Shown here piece after piece: positions 9,163 through 17,632 of a stretch of 64,000 nt of DNA (the stretch's first letter is position 1; every line of letters starts with the position of its first letter). The notes under the pieces were generated by a model. It did no database searches. It was not told where the DNA came from and worked only from the letters and a program-made list of their open reading frames with translations. This DNA is from Deinococcus seoulensis (lineage in GTDB: Bacteria > Deinococcota > Deinococci > Deinococcales > Deinococcaceae), in assembly GCF_014648115.1 (NCBI RefSeq), contig NZ_BMQM01000008.1, positions 62,001-126,000 on the forward strand, given 5' to 3'. The translations under genes and the position numbers were made by a program.

Positions 9163-10383
9163 TCAGCGGATGATGCGGGCGGGTTCGATGCCGGCGGCGC
9201 GGCGGGCGGGGATCAGGGCGGCCAGCAGGGTGGTGATCAGGCCGATGGCGTTCACACCCAGCAGGTCGCTCAGGCGCACCTCGACCGGCAGGCTGGTGAT
9301 GAAATACAGGTCGCCGGGCAGCGTGAAGGGCCGCACCGTGAAGTACGCGCTGATGCCCAGGCCCAGGGCGTTGCCCAGCAGCAGGCCGCCCAGGCCCAGC
9401 GCCAGCCCCTCGAGCAGGAACACGCGGGTGATCAGGCTGCGCGTGGCGCCGATGGCGCGCAGGATGGCGATCTCCTGGGTTTTCTCGAACACGGCCAGTG
9501 TCAGCACGTTGGCGATCCCGAAGGCCGCGACAATCACGATCAGCAGCACCACGAACGCGATAACCTTCTTCTGCAGCGCCAGCTGATCGAGCAGCGTGCC
9601 GTACAGGTCCTGCCACGGCAGGGCCGAGTACGCGCGGGTGCGGGTCAGGGCGCTGCCCACCTGCGGCGCGAGGTCCGGGTTGTGCAGCCGTAACTGGTAG
9701 CCCGTGATGTTCTGCGTGTCCTGAAGGGTCTGCAGGGTGCGGAGGTTGGTGAAGGCGTACGCCGAGTCGATCAGGTAGTTGCCGGTGGTGAACACGCCGC
9801 GCACGGTCAGGCTGGTGCGGCGCTGCGTGCTGTTCAGCAGGCGCACCTCGTCGCCCGTGAACGCGCCGACGTTGCGGGCCAGCGCGGAGCCGAGCATCAC
9901 CTCGCCGTCTTGCAGGTTCGACAGGGCCGCGCTTTCCGCGGCGGGCAGGTCCAGGACGCGTCCGGCGGCGCCGGTCATGCCGAACAGCGTGGCGAAGTCC
10001 ACCCCGGCGGCGCGGCCCTCGCTGGCGGGGCGGGTCAGCAGGCCCTTGTCGGCCAGGAAGGGCGTGAAGGCCTGCACGCGCCCGTCGGCCTCGATGGCCG
10101 CTTCCAGGTCCGGGTCGGGCCGTGAGGGCGTGAACGCCGTGACGCTCAGGTGCGGGCTGGCGCGCAGGGTCGCGTCGATCAGGGCGCGGGTGAAGCCGTT
10201 GGTGAGGCTCAGCGCGGCGATGAGCGCCATGACGCCCACGGCGATCCCGAGGATGGTCAGGACGTTCTGGGTGCGGCGGCGGCGCAGGTGCGCGCGGGCC
10301 AGCGACCAGGCCAGTGACCAGGCCAGCGAGCGGTCGGGGGCGGCGGGGCCGCGCTCGGGTGGGGTGGCCGGGGCTGAAGTCAT
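9163..10383 (-). CDS. ABC transporter permease, LolC/LolE-MacB (FtsX) type
   Basis: A 406-residue membrane subunit with one transmembrane helix near residues 40-60, a large extracytoplasmic MacB_PCD-like domain (about 65-255), and a C-terminal FtsX domain with three helices (about 275-395). The segments EKTQEIAILRAIGATRSLITRVFLLEG, split here as EKTQEIAILRAIGA and TRSLITRVF, and LPVEVRLSDLLGVNAI resemble lipoprotein-releasing permeases. It may release lipoproteins or export other substrates from the inner membrane. No ATPase partner lies next to it, so it must pair with one encoded elsewhere. ATG at 10383 gives the expected cytoplasmic N-terminus. Confidence 0.88.
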   Translation of the reverse strand: MTSAPATPPERGPAAPDRSLAWSLAWSLARAHLRRRRTQNVLTILGIAVGVMALIAALSLTNGFTRALIDATLRASPHLSVTAFTPSRPDPDLEAAIEADGRVQAFTPFLADKGLLTRPASEGRAAGVDFATLFGMTGAAGRVLDLPAAESAALSNLQDGEVMLGSALARNVGAFTGDEVRLLNSTQRRTSLTVRGVFTTGNYLIDSAYAFTNLRTLQTLQDTQNITGYQLRLHNPDLAPQVGSALTRTRAYSALPWQDLYGTLLDQLALQKKVIAFVVLLIVIVAAFGIANVLTLAVFEKTQEIAILRAIGATRSLITRVFLLEGLALGLGGLLLGNALGLGISAYFTVRPFTLPGDLYFITSLPVEVRLSDLLGVNAIGLITTLLAALIPARRAAGIEPARIIR

Positions 10384-10462
10384 GCAAGGCGGAGGATACC
10401 AGACGCCCTGGCGGACGCTCGTGACGGCCCAGGGTGGCGGCCCGGCGGTAGAAGCGATGTCA

Positions 10463-10596
10463 TACGGGTTCCGTTTATTTCGTTAACAGATCGGAACACC
10501 ACCGATCTGTTAACTCCATGTCCGGAACCCGCTTCGACTCCTGCTCGCTCCGCTCGGATTGAACGGGCTTTGCAGCCCATTCAATCGGAGTGGGTA
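10463..10596 (+). mobile_element. MITE-like element, copy B
   Basis: Same family as copy A, about 134 bp, flanked by an exact 3-bp direct repeat tca (10460-10462 and 10597-10599). The internal stem TTAACAGATCGG..CCGATCTGTTAA is perfect here. It sits between the permease start and the 3' end of the 3D-domain gene. Confidence 0.87.
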
Positions 10597-10662
10597 TCAG
10601 AGCAGGCCGGGCCGCTCACGTGGAGCGGCCCGGCCTGGGGTGGTGCCGGGGGCGTGCTGGGG

Positions 10663-11262
10663 TCAGCGGACGGCGGTGATGCGGATCTGGCGGGCGCCCC
10701 AGTTCAGGGCTTCGGTGCGGGTGGCCATCCAGATGTCGACCGAGTTGGTCTTGCGGGCGGCCATGGTGTCCTCGACGACGAAGACGCGGCCCTTGAGCAT
10801 GTTGGTGTACTTGCCGCTCAGGTCCTCGATCATGACCTTGGTGCCGTAGGGGAAGGTGCGCAGCAGGTCGCGGGACAGGGCGACCACACCGGGGCGGGTG
10901 CGGGTGCCGGTGGCGGTGATGAACGGCGTGGAGTCGGTCTGGCCGGGCACGCTGTTGTAGGCGGTCGAGCGGGCGACGGCGCTCTGGCCGCGGATGGGCG
11001 TGACGGCGAGTGTGTCGCTGGCCTGCGCCTCGGCGCGGGCGACGGCCTCGGCGCGCAGCTGGGCGGCGCTCTGGGCGGTCTGGGCGGCGTTCTGGGTGGG
11101 GGTGACGCTCAGGGCGCTGCGGACGGCGTCGGTGGCGACGGCGCTGGGGGGCAGGGCGGGGCCGCCGGTCTGGGCGGGCGTGGCGGTCTGGGCGGAGGCG
11201 GCGGTCATTCCGGCGAGGCTGAACAGGACGGTGCGGGTCCAGCGGATCAGTGGTTGAAGCAT
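10663..11262 (-). CDS. Secreted 3D domain (double-psi beta-barrel) protein
   Basis: A 199-residue exported protein. The start is ATG at 11262, with GCAGGAG seven bases upstream and a signal peptide (MLQPLIRWTRTVLFSLAG, cleavage near ASAQ); the frame upstream lacks a signal. A low-complexity Ala/Gln/Thr linker (about 25-100) leads to a C-terminal 3D domain (about 115-199) with FPYGTKVMIEDL, GRVFVVEDTM and the closing VDIWMATRTEALNWGARQI, which carries the conserved Asp. 3D domains occur in MltA-like transglycosylases and Rpf-like proteins, so a peptidoglycan-remodelling role is likely. A 431-base AT-rich leader precedes it, suggesting regulation. Confidence 0.88.
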   Translation of the reverse strand: MLQPLIRWTRTVLFSLAGMTAASAQTATPAQTGGPALPPSAVATDAVRSALSVTPTQNAAQTAQSAAQLRAEAVARAEAQASDTLAVTPIRGQSAVARSTAYNSVPGQTDSTPFITATGTRTRPGVVALSRDLLRTFPYGTKVMIEDLSGKYTNMLKGRVFVVEDTMAARKTNSVDIWMATRTEALNWGARQIRITAVR

Positions 11263-11693
11263 GTGATCTCCTGCGGGTGCGGCGGCGTGTGCTCGGCCGT
11301 GCCCGGCGGTGGTGCGGTGGGATTCAAGTGCGGGTGCCAGCATGAAGGCTTTCCCGATCTCGAGAATGAGCGTACGGGGGCCAGATGGCATGTTTATGAT
11401 GAAAAGCGATTTATGATCTCATTTTAAAGACGAATTTTTTCTTGACCTGGTTCAAAAAAAGCGGATTTCTTCTTTATGATCAGTACCAGATTTATGAGAC
11501 AAGTTCTAATTCTCTCATTTAACTTCTCACAGATTAGTTCTGCCACAGACAAAATCGGCCACCTGAACCCCCGTCTATGGGGGAACAGATGGCCTGACTT
11601 GTGGCTCAGGTTACGCTGGTAGGGACCTCTTCAGTGTGAGAAGCCACCGGGAGCGGGTGACCGCCCGGTCAATTCACGGCGACCTCTCATTCA
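11263..11693 (-). promoter_or_regulatory. Long AT-rich leader and promoter region of the 3D-domain gene
   Basis: 431 bases without a gene, between the ftsI stop and the 3D gene. The half next to ftsI can fold (hairpins at 11557-11594 and GTGGCT/AGCCAC at 11601-11646). The middle (11390-11520) is unusually AT-rich and carries TTTATGA four times (11393, 11410, 11473, 11491; TCATAAA on the transcribed strand), in two pairs 17-18 bases apart. These may be -10-like elements or operator half-sites. A structured RNA element is possible but unproven. Confidence 0.5.
11557..11594 (-). terminator. Terminator after ftsI
   Basis: On the minus strand GGCCATCTG and CAGGTGGCC pair (one mismatch) around an inner CCCCC/GGGGG stem, followed by GATTTT. 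Its position after the mraZ-rsmH-ftsL-ftsI cluster fits a Rho-independent terminator. Confidence 0.65.
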
Positions 11694-13037
11694 TCACTCA
11701 CCTTCAGGCTGTGCCCGCTCCGGCGCCGCCGCCCAGCCGGACAGCAAGTCCGCCGAGATCTCCTTGAAGATCGGCGCCGCCAGCATCGACCCGTGGTAAT
11801 TGACCTTCGCGCCGTGCACCATCACCGCGATCGTCACGCGCGGCGACTCGGCCGGGAAGAAGCCCGCGAACACACTGTCGAACACCGTCGCCGAGTAGCG
11901 GCCGTTCACCACCGTCTGCGCCGTCCCGGTCTTCCCCGCCAGGTTGTAGCCCTTGATGCCCGCCTTCGAGAAGATGCCCTCGGTGATCACGGTCTGCAGC
12001 AGGCGCCGGGTCGTGCGGGCCACCTCCGGGCGCACCACGTCACGCCGCTCGACCCCTCCGGCCCCCTCGACCAGCCGGGGCGAGATGTACTGCCCGTCGT
12101 TCGCCAGGGTATTGAACGCCGCCGCGAGTTGCAGCGTCGTACTGCTCATGCCCTGCCCGAACGAGTTCGTGGCCCGCACCAGCTCGTTCCAGCGTGCCAG
12201 CGGCTGCAACTGCCCGGACGCCGTGGGAATGGCCGGCATGCTGACCTCCTGCCCGAACCCGTACTGCTCCAGGTACGAACGCATGTCCTTCATCGGAAAG
12301 TGCTCCACGATGTGACTCATGCCCACGTTGCTGCTGTAGCGCAGGATGCCCTGCGTGCTCAGCGCGCCCGGATGATCCACCGCGTCCCCGATGGTGCTGC
12401 CCCAGCGGCCCCCCACGAAGCGGCGCATGGGCGTGTCGTACACGGTGTCCGGGGTGGTCAGGCCCTCGTTCATGGCGGCCGCCACGACCAGCGCCTTGAC
12501 GGTGCTGCCCGGCTCGAAGTTATCCACGAACGCGCGGTTCCGGCGGGTCAGGTCACTGAACTTACGCCAGTTGTTCGGATCGAACGGCGGGTAACTCGCG
12601 GCTGCCAGCACGCGCCCGGTCCGGGTCTCGATCACCACCACCGACCCGTATTCACCCCGGTGTTCCGGCACGGCCTTGGCCAGCGCCGCCTCGGCGGACG
12701 CCTGCACCTGGGTGTCCAGCGTGAGTTTCAGGGACTGCCCGGCCGTCAACTGACTGTTGTAAGCCGCTTCCAGGCCCTCCAGCCCCTCGGTGGTGCCCAT
12801 CATGCCGACCAGTTGCCCGGCGATGCTGCCCTGCGGGTACACGCGCTTGCCGTTCACGCTGGTGGCCAGCACCTTCCCGTCGGACGCCACGATCTGCCCG
12901 CGCGCCTGCACCACGGAACTCTTCACGGTCTGCGGCACGCCCCACTCCAGTTGCGCGTACGCCCACACCAGCGTCAGGAACATGCACAGCGCCAGCACGC
13001 GCATCAGCACCGAGCGGTTACGGATCTTCACCTCCAC
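11694..13037 (-). CDS. ftsI: Peptidoglycan D,D-transpeptidase FtsI (penicillin-binding protein)
   Basis: Septal transpeptidase that cross-links peptidoglycan during division. At 447 residues it is shorter than typical FtsI (about 580), mainly in the non-catalytic N-terminal part. It has one N-terminal transmembrane segment (about 10-28), a pedestal region, and the three transpeptidase motifs: PGSTVKAL (S-x-x-K), YSSNVGM (S-x-N) and GKTGTAQ. The GTG start at 13037 lies inside the end of ftsL (10-base overlap). It belongs to mraZ-rsmH-ftsL-ftsI, all minus, and the run ends here without the usual mur genes. Confidence is high because both motifs and context agree. Confidence 0.95.
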   Translation of the reverse strand: MEVKIRNRSVLMRVLALCMFLTLVWAYAQLEWGVPQTVKSSVVQARGQIVASDGKVLATSVNGKRVYPQGSIAGQLVGMMGTTEGLEGLEAAYNSQLTAGQSLKLTLDTQVQASAEAALAKAVPEHRGEYGSVVVIETRTGRVLAAASYPPFDPNNWRKFSDLTRRNRAFVDNFEPGSTVKALVVAAAMNEGLTTPDTVYDTPMRRFVGGRWGSTIGDAVDHPGALSTQGILRYSSNVGMSHIVEHFPMKDMRSYLEQYGFGQEVSMPAIPTASGQLQPLARWNELVRATNSFGQGMSSTTLQLAAAFNTLANDGQYISPRLVEGAGGVERRDVVRPEVARTTRRLLQTVITEGIFSKAGIKGYNLAGKTGTAQTVVNGRYSATVFDSVFAGFFPAESPRVTIAVMVHGAKVNYHGSMLAAPIFKEISADLLSGWAAAPERAQPEGE

Positions 13038-13492
13038 TGCGTCTTCACCTCCAGCTTGCGTTCCGGCGAGACCGGCACCCGCGCCGACGGGAGCGGCGCG
13101 ATGGTTTCCGTGACCTTGTCCGCGTCCGTGAAGCGGCGCATGCCGTTCGCGAAGGCCCAGGAGCGCAGCCGCTGCGGGTTCTCCAGCGACTGCAATTGCA
13201 GCGCCAGCGTGTCACGCCGGGTCGTCAGTTCCGCCTCGCGCGCCTGCGCGGCCCGCAGTTCCGGGCGGATGTGCTGCGTCGCGCCGCGCACCGTGACCAT
13301 CGCCACCACCATCAGCAGGTAGATCAGCACGTACCGCACCGCCCGCCCCCGCCAGGTGGGCAGACTGGTATCCAGCGTCAGTCCGGCAGGCAAGACGCGC
13401 CGCAGCGTCACCCGGCCCAGACCCGCCGGTTTCACGCGGCCCGGATCGCGTGACGCGCCGTCCTGCGCGCGGCCCAGGGGCGGCCAGATCAC
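13028..13492 (-). CDS. ftsL: FtsL-like cell division protein
   Basis: A 154-residue bitopic protein between rsmH and ftsI, the normal position of ftsL. A basic cytoplasmic segment (about 1-50) is followed by one transmembrane helix (about 53-70, VRYVLIYLLMVVAMVTV), then a short coiled coil (about 75-105, ELRAAQAREAELTTRRDTLA) and the motif NPQRLRSWAFANGM. FtsL-type proteins pair with FtsB and recruit the septal synthase. Sequence identity among FtsL proteins is low, so the name rests on topology and context. The GTG start overlaps the rsmH stop (GTGA). Confidence 0.8.
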   Translation of the reverse strand: MIWPPLGRAQDGASRDPGRVKPAGLGRVTLRRVLPAGLTLDTSLPTWRGRAVRYVLIYLLMVVAMVTVRGATQHIRPELRAAQAREAELTTRRDTLALQLQSLENPQRLRSWAFANGMRRFTDADKVTETIAPLPSARVPVSPERKLEVKTQWR

Positions 13493-14478
13493 GCGCCGCC
13501 CCCCGCCACCCGGACCGCCGAGCGGAGTTTCGCGCTGCGGGCGCGCGGGTTGACAGCCTGCTCGGCCTCCGAGGCGATCACGGGCCGTTTGGTCAGCGGT
13601 GAGAGCACCTGACTGCCCAGCAGGAAGCGTTTCACGATGCGGTCCTCCAGCGAGTGGAAACTGATCACCGCCAGTCGCCCGTCCGGGGCCAGCAGCGTCT
13701 CGGCCGCCGTGAGGCCGTCACGCAGCGCGCCCAGTTCGTCGTTCACGTGAATCCGCAGCGCCTGGAAGGTCCGCCGGGCCGGGTGGATGCCCTTACTGAA
13801 CCCCGGATACGCCCGCTTGACGATCTCGGCCAGTTGCACGGTCGTCTCGATGGGCGCTTTCTCGCGGGCGTACACGATGCCGCGCGCAATGCGGCGCGAC
13901 AGGCGGTCCTCGCCGTACTCGTAGATGATCGCGGCGATGTCCTCCTCGTCGTACCCGTTGACCACGTCGGCGGCCGTCTCGCCCGACTGGCTCATGCGCA
14001 TGTCCAGCGGTGCCTCGGTGTGGTACGAGAAGCCGCGCCCACCGTCGTCCAGCTGAAAGGAACTCACGCCGATATCCAGCAGGATGCCGTCCACCTGCGT
14101 GACACCCGCGCCCGCGAGCAGCGACACCATGTCGCGGTAATTGCCTTCCAGGACGTGCAGGCCCGGATGGTTCGCGGCCCGCGCGCGGTTCAGCGCGAAG
14201 GGATCCTGATCGATGCCGTACACGGTCGCGCCGGCCGCCAGCAGCAGGCCGGTGTGCCCGGCGCCGCCCAGCGTGCCGTCCACGAACACCCGGCCCGGCG
14301 CCGGGGCCAGGGCCTGGATGACCTCGTCGGCCAGCACCGGCACATGCGAGAAAGCCCCGGCCGCGTCAGGGTCGGAGGCAGAGGGGTCGGGGGCAGAGGG
14401 GTCGGGGGTGGGAAGGGTGGATTCGGACGGACGCTCAGTGAGGTCCGGGTTGTCGGGATGCTGTGTCTCTGGGTTCAT
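13489..14478 (-). CDS. rsmH: 16S rRNA (cytosine(1402)-N(4))-methyltransferase RsmH
   Basis: SAM-dependent methylation of C1402 in 16S rRNA. The 329-residue protein has HVPVLADEVIQAL, the SAM-binding VDGTLGGAGHTGLLL, YGIDQDPFAL, GILLDIGVSSFQLDD, the RRTFQALRIHVNDEL segment and VISFHSLEDRIVKRF. ATG at 14478 is chosen. The first 43 residues are an Asp/Pro/Ser extension built from a repeated DPSA unit, encoded by a 15-bp tandem repeat at about 14380-14412; the family normally starts near HVPVL. It lies five bases after mraZ in the division cluster. Confidence 0.96.
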   Translation of the reverse strand: MNPETQHPDNPDLTERPSESTLPTPDPSAPDPSASDPDAAGAFSHVPVLADEVIQALAPAPGRVFVDGTLGGAGHTGLLLAAGATVYGIDQDPFALNRARAANHPGLHVLEGNYRDMVSLLAGAGVTQVDGILLDIGVSSFQLDDGGRGFSYHTEAPLDMRMSQSGETAADVVNGYDEEDIAAIIYEYGEDRLSRRIARGIVYAREKAPIETTVQLAEIVKRAYPGFSKGIHPARRTFQALRIHVNDELGALRDGLTAAETLLAPDGRLAVISFHSLEDRIVKRFLLGSQVLSPLTKRPVIASEAEQAVNPRARSAKLRSAVRVAGGGA

Positions 14479-14483
14479 GCTGA

Positions 14484-14912
14484 TCACGCCACGAAGTTCA
14501 CGAGAAGGTCTGGTTTGGGCGGGTTGTCCTGCACGGCCGAGATGGCCGCGTCCCAGCGGGCCGGGTTCCACAGTTCCAGGCGACCGGGCGCGCCCGCCAC
14601 GATCACCTCGCTGTCCAGGCCCGCGAAGGCCCGCAGCGTCTGCGGCACCGACACGCGGCTCTGGTTGTCCAGCCGCGCCTTGCTGGCCCCGGAGTAGAAG
14701 AAACGCACGAACGCCCGCGATCCGGCGTCCGTGAGGGGCAGACCTTCGAGCTGCTCTTCCACGCGTTTCCAGCTGGTCAGCGGGAACACGTACAGGCAAC
14801 CTTCCATGCCGCGAGTCAGGATCATGCCGTCCTCCACGAATTCACGAAAAGGCGGTGGCATGACCACTCGCCCCTTGTCGTCGATGGTGTACGGGTACTC
14901 TCCAAACGGCAA
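14484..14912 (-). CDS. mraZ: Transcriptional regulator MraZ
   Basis: DNA-binding AbrB-fold protein that heads and represses division clusters. The 142 residues contain the two MraZ repeats: GEYPYTIDDKGRVVMPPPFR with GMEGCLYVFP, then ARLDNQSRVSVPQTLRAFAG with VIVAGAPGRLELW. The start is TTG at 14912, backed by a GAGGGGGAG ribosome-binding site six to seven bases upstream and by homology beginning at MPFGEY; no ATG or GTG is available. It probably binds repeats in its own promoter. The 362-base region upstream holds the cluster promoter. Confidence 0.95.
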   Translation of the reverse strand: MPFGEYPYTIDDKGRVVMPPPFREFVEDGMILTRGMEGCLYVFPLTSWKRVEEQLEGLPLTDAGSRAFVRFFYSGASKARLDNQSRVSVPQTLRAFAGLDSEVIVAGAPGRLELWNPARWDAAISAVQDNPPKPDLLVNFVA

Positions 14913-15274
14913 CGTCTCCCCCTCAACCCCTGCGCGGTCCGGTTCACCGGTTCGCCCGGCGGAACGTCAGGCGACGCCGGACTTCGGACACGTTCAACCA
15001 TGAACACGAACTAAACGTATTGAGGTTGATGCGGCGAGTGTAACAGCCATCCCCACCAATTACCACCAATTCCCACTGCCGACCCACCAGTGCCCCCTCT
15101 GTCCCCACTCAACCCCCCATCCGCCCCCACCTTCCCCGCCTCAGGGCGACCGGCCCCCACCTGCCACCGCCTGCCGCACCGGCCTGCCCCGTCAGGACAC
15201 CAGCCGATCAGGGCCGTCAGGACACCAGCCAGTCAGGACACTTCCCCCTGCCCTCCCCCACTAGCATCAGCGGC
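14913..15274. promoter_or_regulatory. Intergenic region between mraZ and DUF423 gene
   Basis: 362 bases holding the divergent promoters. The DUF423 -10 box TAGCAT is at 15262-15267. A 15-base direct repeat GTCAGGACACCAGCC occurs at 15191-15205 and 15216-15230, and ACCAATTA/CCAATTC repeats near 15055-15075. The middle is a C-rich, low-complexity stretch. I could not define the mraZ promoter or MraZ boxes with confidence. Confidence 0.45.
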
Positions 15275-15625
15275 ATGCCTGCCCTCAATGCCCTGCGTAC
15301 CGGCGCCGTCCTGGCGGCCCTGGGCGTCGCGTTCGGCGCGTTCGGCGCCCACGCCCTGAAAGCCCAGCTGACACCCGACGCCCTGACCACCTTCGAGACC
15401 GGCGTGCGCTACCAGATGTACGCCGCGCTGGCCCTGCTGATCCTGGGCACCCAGCCCACCCAGACCCGCGCGCCCTGGCCGCTGCTGGCGGGCGCCGTGA
15501 TCTTCAGCGGCAGCCTGTACCTGCTGACCCTGACCGGCGTGAAATTCCTGGGCGCCGTCACGCCCATCGGCGGCGTCCTGATGATCGCTGCGTTCGTGCT
15601 GGCCGCCCTGGACGCCCGCAAGTAA
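15275..15625 (+). CDS. DUF423 family membrane protein
   Basis: A 116-residue integral membrane protein of the DUF423 (YgdD/TMEM256-like) family. The signature GAFGAHALKAQLTPDALTTF then ETGVRYQMYAALALL is clear, and four hydrophobic segments cover about residues 8-26, 47-60, 67-83 and 92-110. Its function is unknown in all organisms. ATG at 15275 is seven bases after TAGCAT, a leaderless arrangement. The stop TAA (15623-15625) doubles as the left flank of MITE copy C. Confidence 0.9.
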   Translation: MPALNALRTGAVLAALGVAFGAFGAHALKAQLTPDALTTFETGVRYQMYAALALLILGTQPTQTRAPWPLLAGAVIFSGSLYLLTLTGVKFLGAVTPIGGVLMIAAFVLAALDARK

Positions 15626-15758
15626 TACGGACTCCGATTGAATGGCTTATAAAGCCGCTGGGTCCGAGCGGATGCGAGTAGGAGAAAAAAGGGTTCCGGA
15701 CGTGGAGCTGGCAATCCGGTGAAGTTCCGGATTGTCAGCGAAACAAACGGAATCCGTA
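15626..15758 (-). mobile_element. MITE-like element, copy C
   Basis: Same family, inverted relative to A, B and E. Flanks are taa (15623-15625, the DUF423 stop codon) and tta (15759-15761). It separates the DUF423 gene from the rnpB terminator and could act as a hairpin terminator. Confidence 0.85.
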
Positions 15759-15809
15759 TTACAGGAAAAGTCCGTACCCCACGAACCACAACAGAACGAC
15801 CCTCAACAG

Positions 15810-15842
15810 GCAGGCCGCCCCGGTTGCTCGGAGGCGGCCTGC
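15810..15842 (-). terminator. rnpB terminator
   Basis: Stem GCAGGCCGCC (15810-15819) pairs with 15833-15842 around a 13-base loop, directly after the RNase P RNA on the minus strand. Confidence 0.7.
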
Positions 15843-15851
15843 TCGTGTGGT

Positions 15852-16285
<434 letters not shown>

Positions 16286-16354
16286 AAGGACAGAGCATAG
16301 CAGGCCGGGCTGCGGGGTTGTGGAGGTGTGGGTACCCCGCGCCCGGCACGCCCC

Positions 16355-17191
16355 TCAGCCCCAGCGTTTCTGAATGCGTTCCCACTCGCGGTCCCAGACG
16401 GCCGCCGGGACCTTCTCGGGGTGAAGCAGGTCCTGCAGGTCACGCCCGTCGAGTTGCTGGTACTCGCCGACCTCCATGTTGCCCAGCCACAGGCCGCCCA
16501 CGCGGTAACGCAGCAGGCGCGTGACCGGCTGCCCGATCCCGTCGAGCATGCGGCGCACCTGCCGGTTGCGGCCCTGGCCGAGCGTCACGAACGCCCCGCC
16601 GCGCGCCGGGGTGGCCTGCAGCGCGCGGGCCGGGCCGTCCTCGAGTTTCAGGGTGCCGTCGGTCAGGGTGTCCAGTTCGGCCTGGGTGGGTTCCTGCTGG
16701 CCGTCCGTCCAGGCGCGGTACGCCTTCTCGTGCCCGTAACGGGGGTGGGTCATGGTCAGGGTCAGGTTCCCGTCGGTGGTCAGGAGCAGCAGCCCTTCGG
16801 AGTCGCGGTCGAGCCGCCCGACCGGGTGCAGGCCTGGGATGCGCGGCATGGCGTCCAGGACGTTGCGGCGGCCGTACTCGTCGCGGGCGGTCGTGACGTA
16901 CCCGCGCGGTTTGTACAGCATGAACGTGACCTTCGGGACGCTCTCGGTCTCGATCAGTTGCCCGTCCAGGCGGATGTCGTCCGCGTCGGTGACGGTGCGG
17001 CCCAGCACGGCCACCTCGCCGTTCACGGTGATCCGCCCGGCCACGATGAGTTCCTCGGCGGCGCGGCGCGAGGCGACCCCCGCGCGGGCGAGGCGTTTTT
17101 GCAGGCGTTCCCCGCCGGGACTGGTCTGCAGGCGTTCCCTGCCGGGACTGGCGGGCGTGGAGTCAGGATGGTCAGCGGATCGGTCGGTCAT
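16355..17191 (-). CDS. RsuA/RluB-type rRNA pseudouridine synthase
   Basis: Converts a uridine in rRNA to pseudouridine. The 278-residue protein has an N-terminal S4 RNA-binding domain (about 28-75, LQKRLARAGVASRRAAEELI) and a catalytic domain with GRLDRDSEGLLLLTTDG carrying the catalytic Asp, then KAYRAW and GRNRQVRRMLDGIG. RsuA (16S) versus RluB (23S) cannot be settled from the sequence; RluB-like is slightly favoured by length. ATG at 17191 overlaps the stop of the upstream membrane gene (ATGA). A near-exact in-frame repeat (SPGRERLQ and SPGGERLQ) lies in the N-terminal linker. Confidence 0.93.
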   Translation of the reverse strand: MTDRSADHPDSTPASPGRERLQTSPGGERLQKRLARAGVASRRAAEELIVAGRITVNGEVAVLGRTVTDADDIRLDGQLIETESVPKVTFMLYKPRGYVTTARDEYGRRNVLDAMPRIPGLHPVGRLDRDSEGLLLLTTDGNLTLTMTHPRYGHEKAYRAWTDGQQEPTQAELDTLTDGTLKLEDGPARALQATPARGGAFVTLGQGRNRQVRRMLDGIGQPVTRLLRYRVGGLWLGNMEVGEYQQLDGRDLQDLLHPEKVPAAVWDREWERIQKRWG

Positions 17192-17559
17192 AGGTGCCCC
17201 CGGCGGGATGGAAACGAGAGAATGGCCACGACGGCCAGGACGAGCAGGAAGGCGGACACGCCCAGCAGCAGCGAGCGCAGGGCGGGCGGCAGGACGTCGG
17301 CGCCGCGCAGTGCGGCGGGCAGCAGCGCGGCCACGCACAGCAGGTTCCCGCCGGCCAGTCCGGCGACCTTCACGGCGTCGGGCCTGAAACTGGCCGCGAC
17401 CTGAAAGGCGCCCCAGGCCAGCAGCAGCGCGCCGCTTCCGCGCGCCAGCCACAGCGGCGACACGCCGATCAGTGCGGACACGCCCGGCGGCAGGAAGTAC
17501 AGGTACAGGCCCAGCGGAACGAACAGCAGGGCGGTCAGCCAGAACGCGACACGCAACAC
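17188..17559 (-). CDS. Small integral membrane protein, unknown function
   Basis: A 123-residue protein with four hydrophobic segments (about 3-24, 34-50, 63-83, 93-115), reminiscent of DoxX-like or other four-helix membrane families but without a decisive motif. The frame stays open further upstream into truB on the other strand, but that extension is a shadow; GTG at 17559 directly precedes the first membrane helix. There is no clear ribosome-binding site. It is coupled to the pseudouridine synthase gene by an ATGA overlap, and divergent from truB. Confidence 0.65.
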   Translation of the reverse strand: MLRVAFWLTALLFVPLGLYLYFLPPGVSALIGVSPLWLARGSGALLLAWGAFQVAASFRPDAVKVAGLAGGNLLCVAALLPAALRGADVLPPALRSLLLGVSAFLLVLAVVAILSFPSRRGHL

Positions 17560-17632
17560 AGGGGTCAGTCTACGCGGGCGCGGGGGTGCGTGCGCCGCTC
17601 CCGGCTGGCGCCGCTCTGGTAGCCTCACGCCT

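Noticed and set aside
11393..11530. Possible Deinococcus radiation-response (RDRM) motif
   Set aside because: TTATGA half-sites occur, but no TTATGTCAT-GACATAA-like palindrome was found here or elsewhere in the window.
11595..11660. Resemblance to TPP or other riboswitch core (ACCAGCGT, AACCTGAG)
   Set aside because: Motif order does not match the thi-box on either strand and no thiamine gene follows; kept only as an unassigned structured leader.
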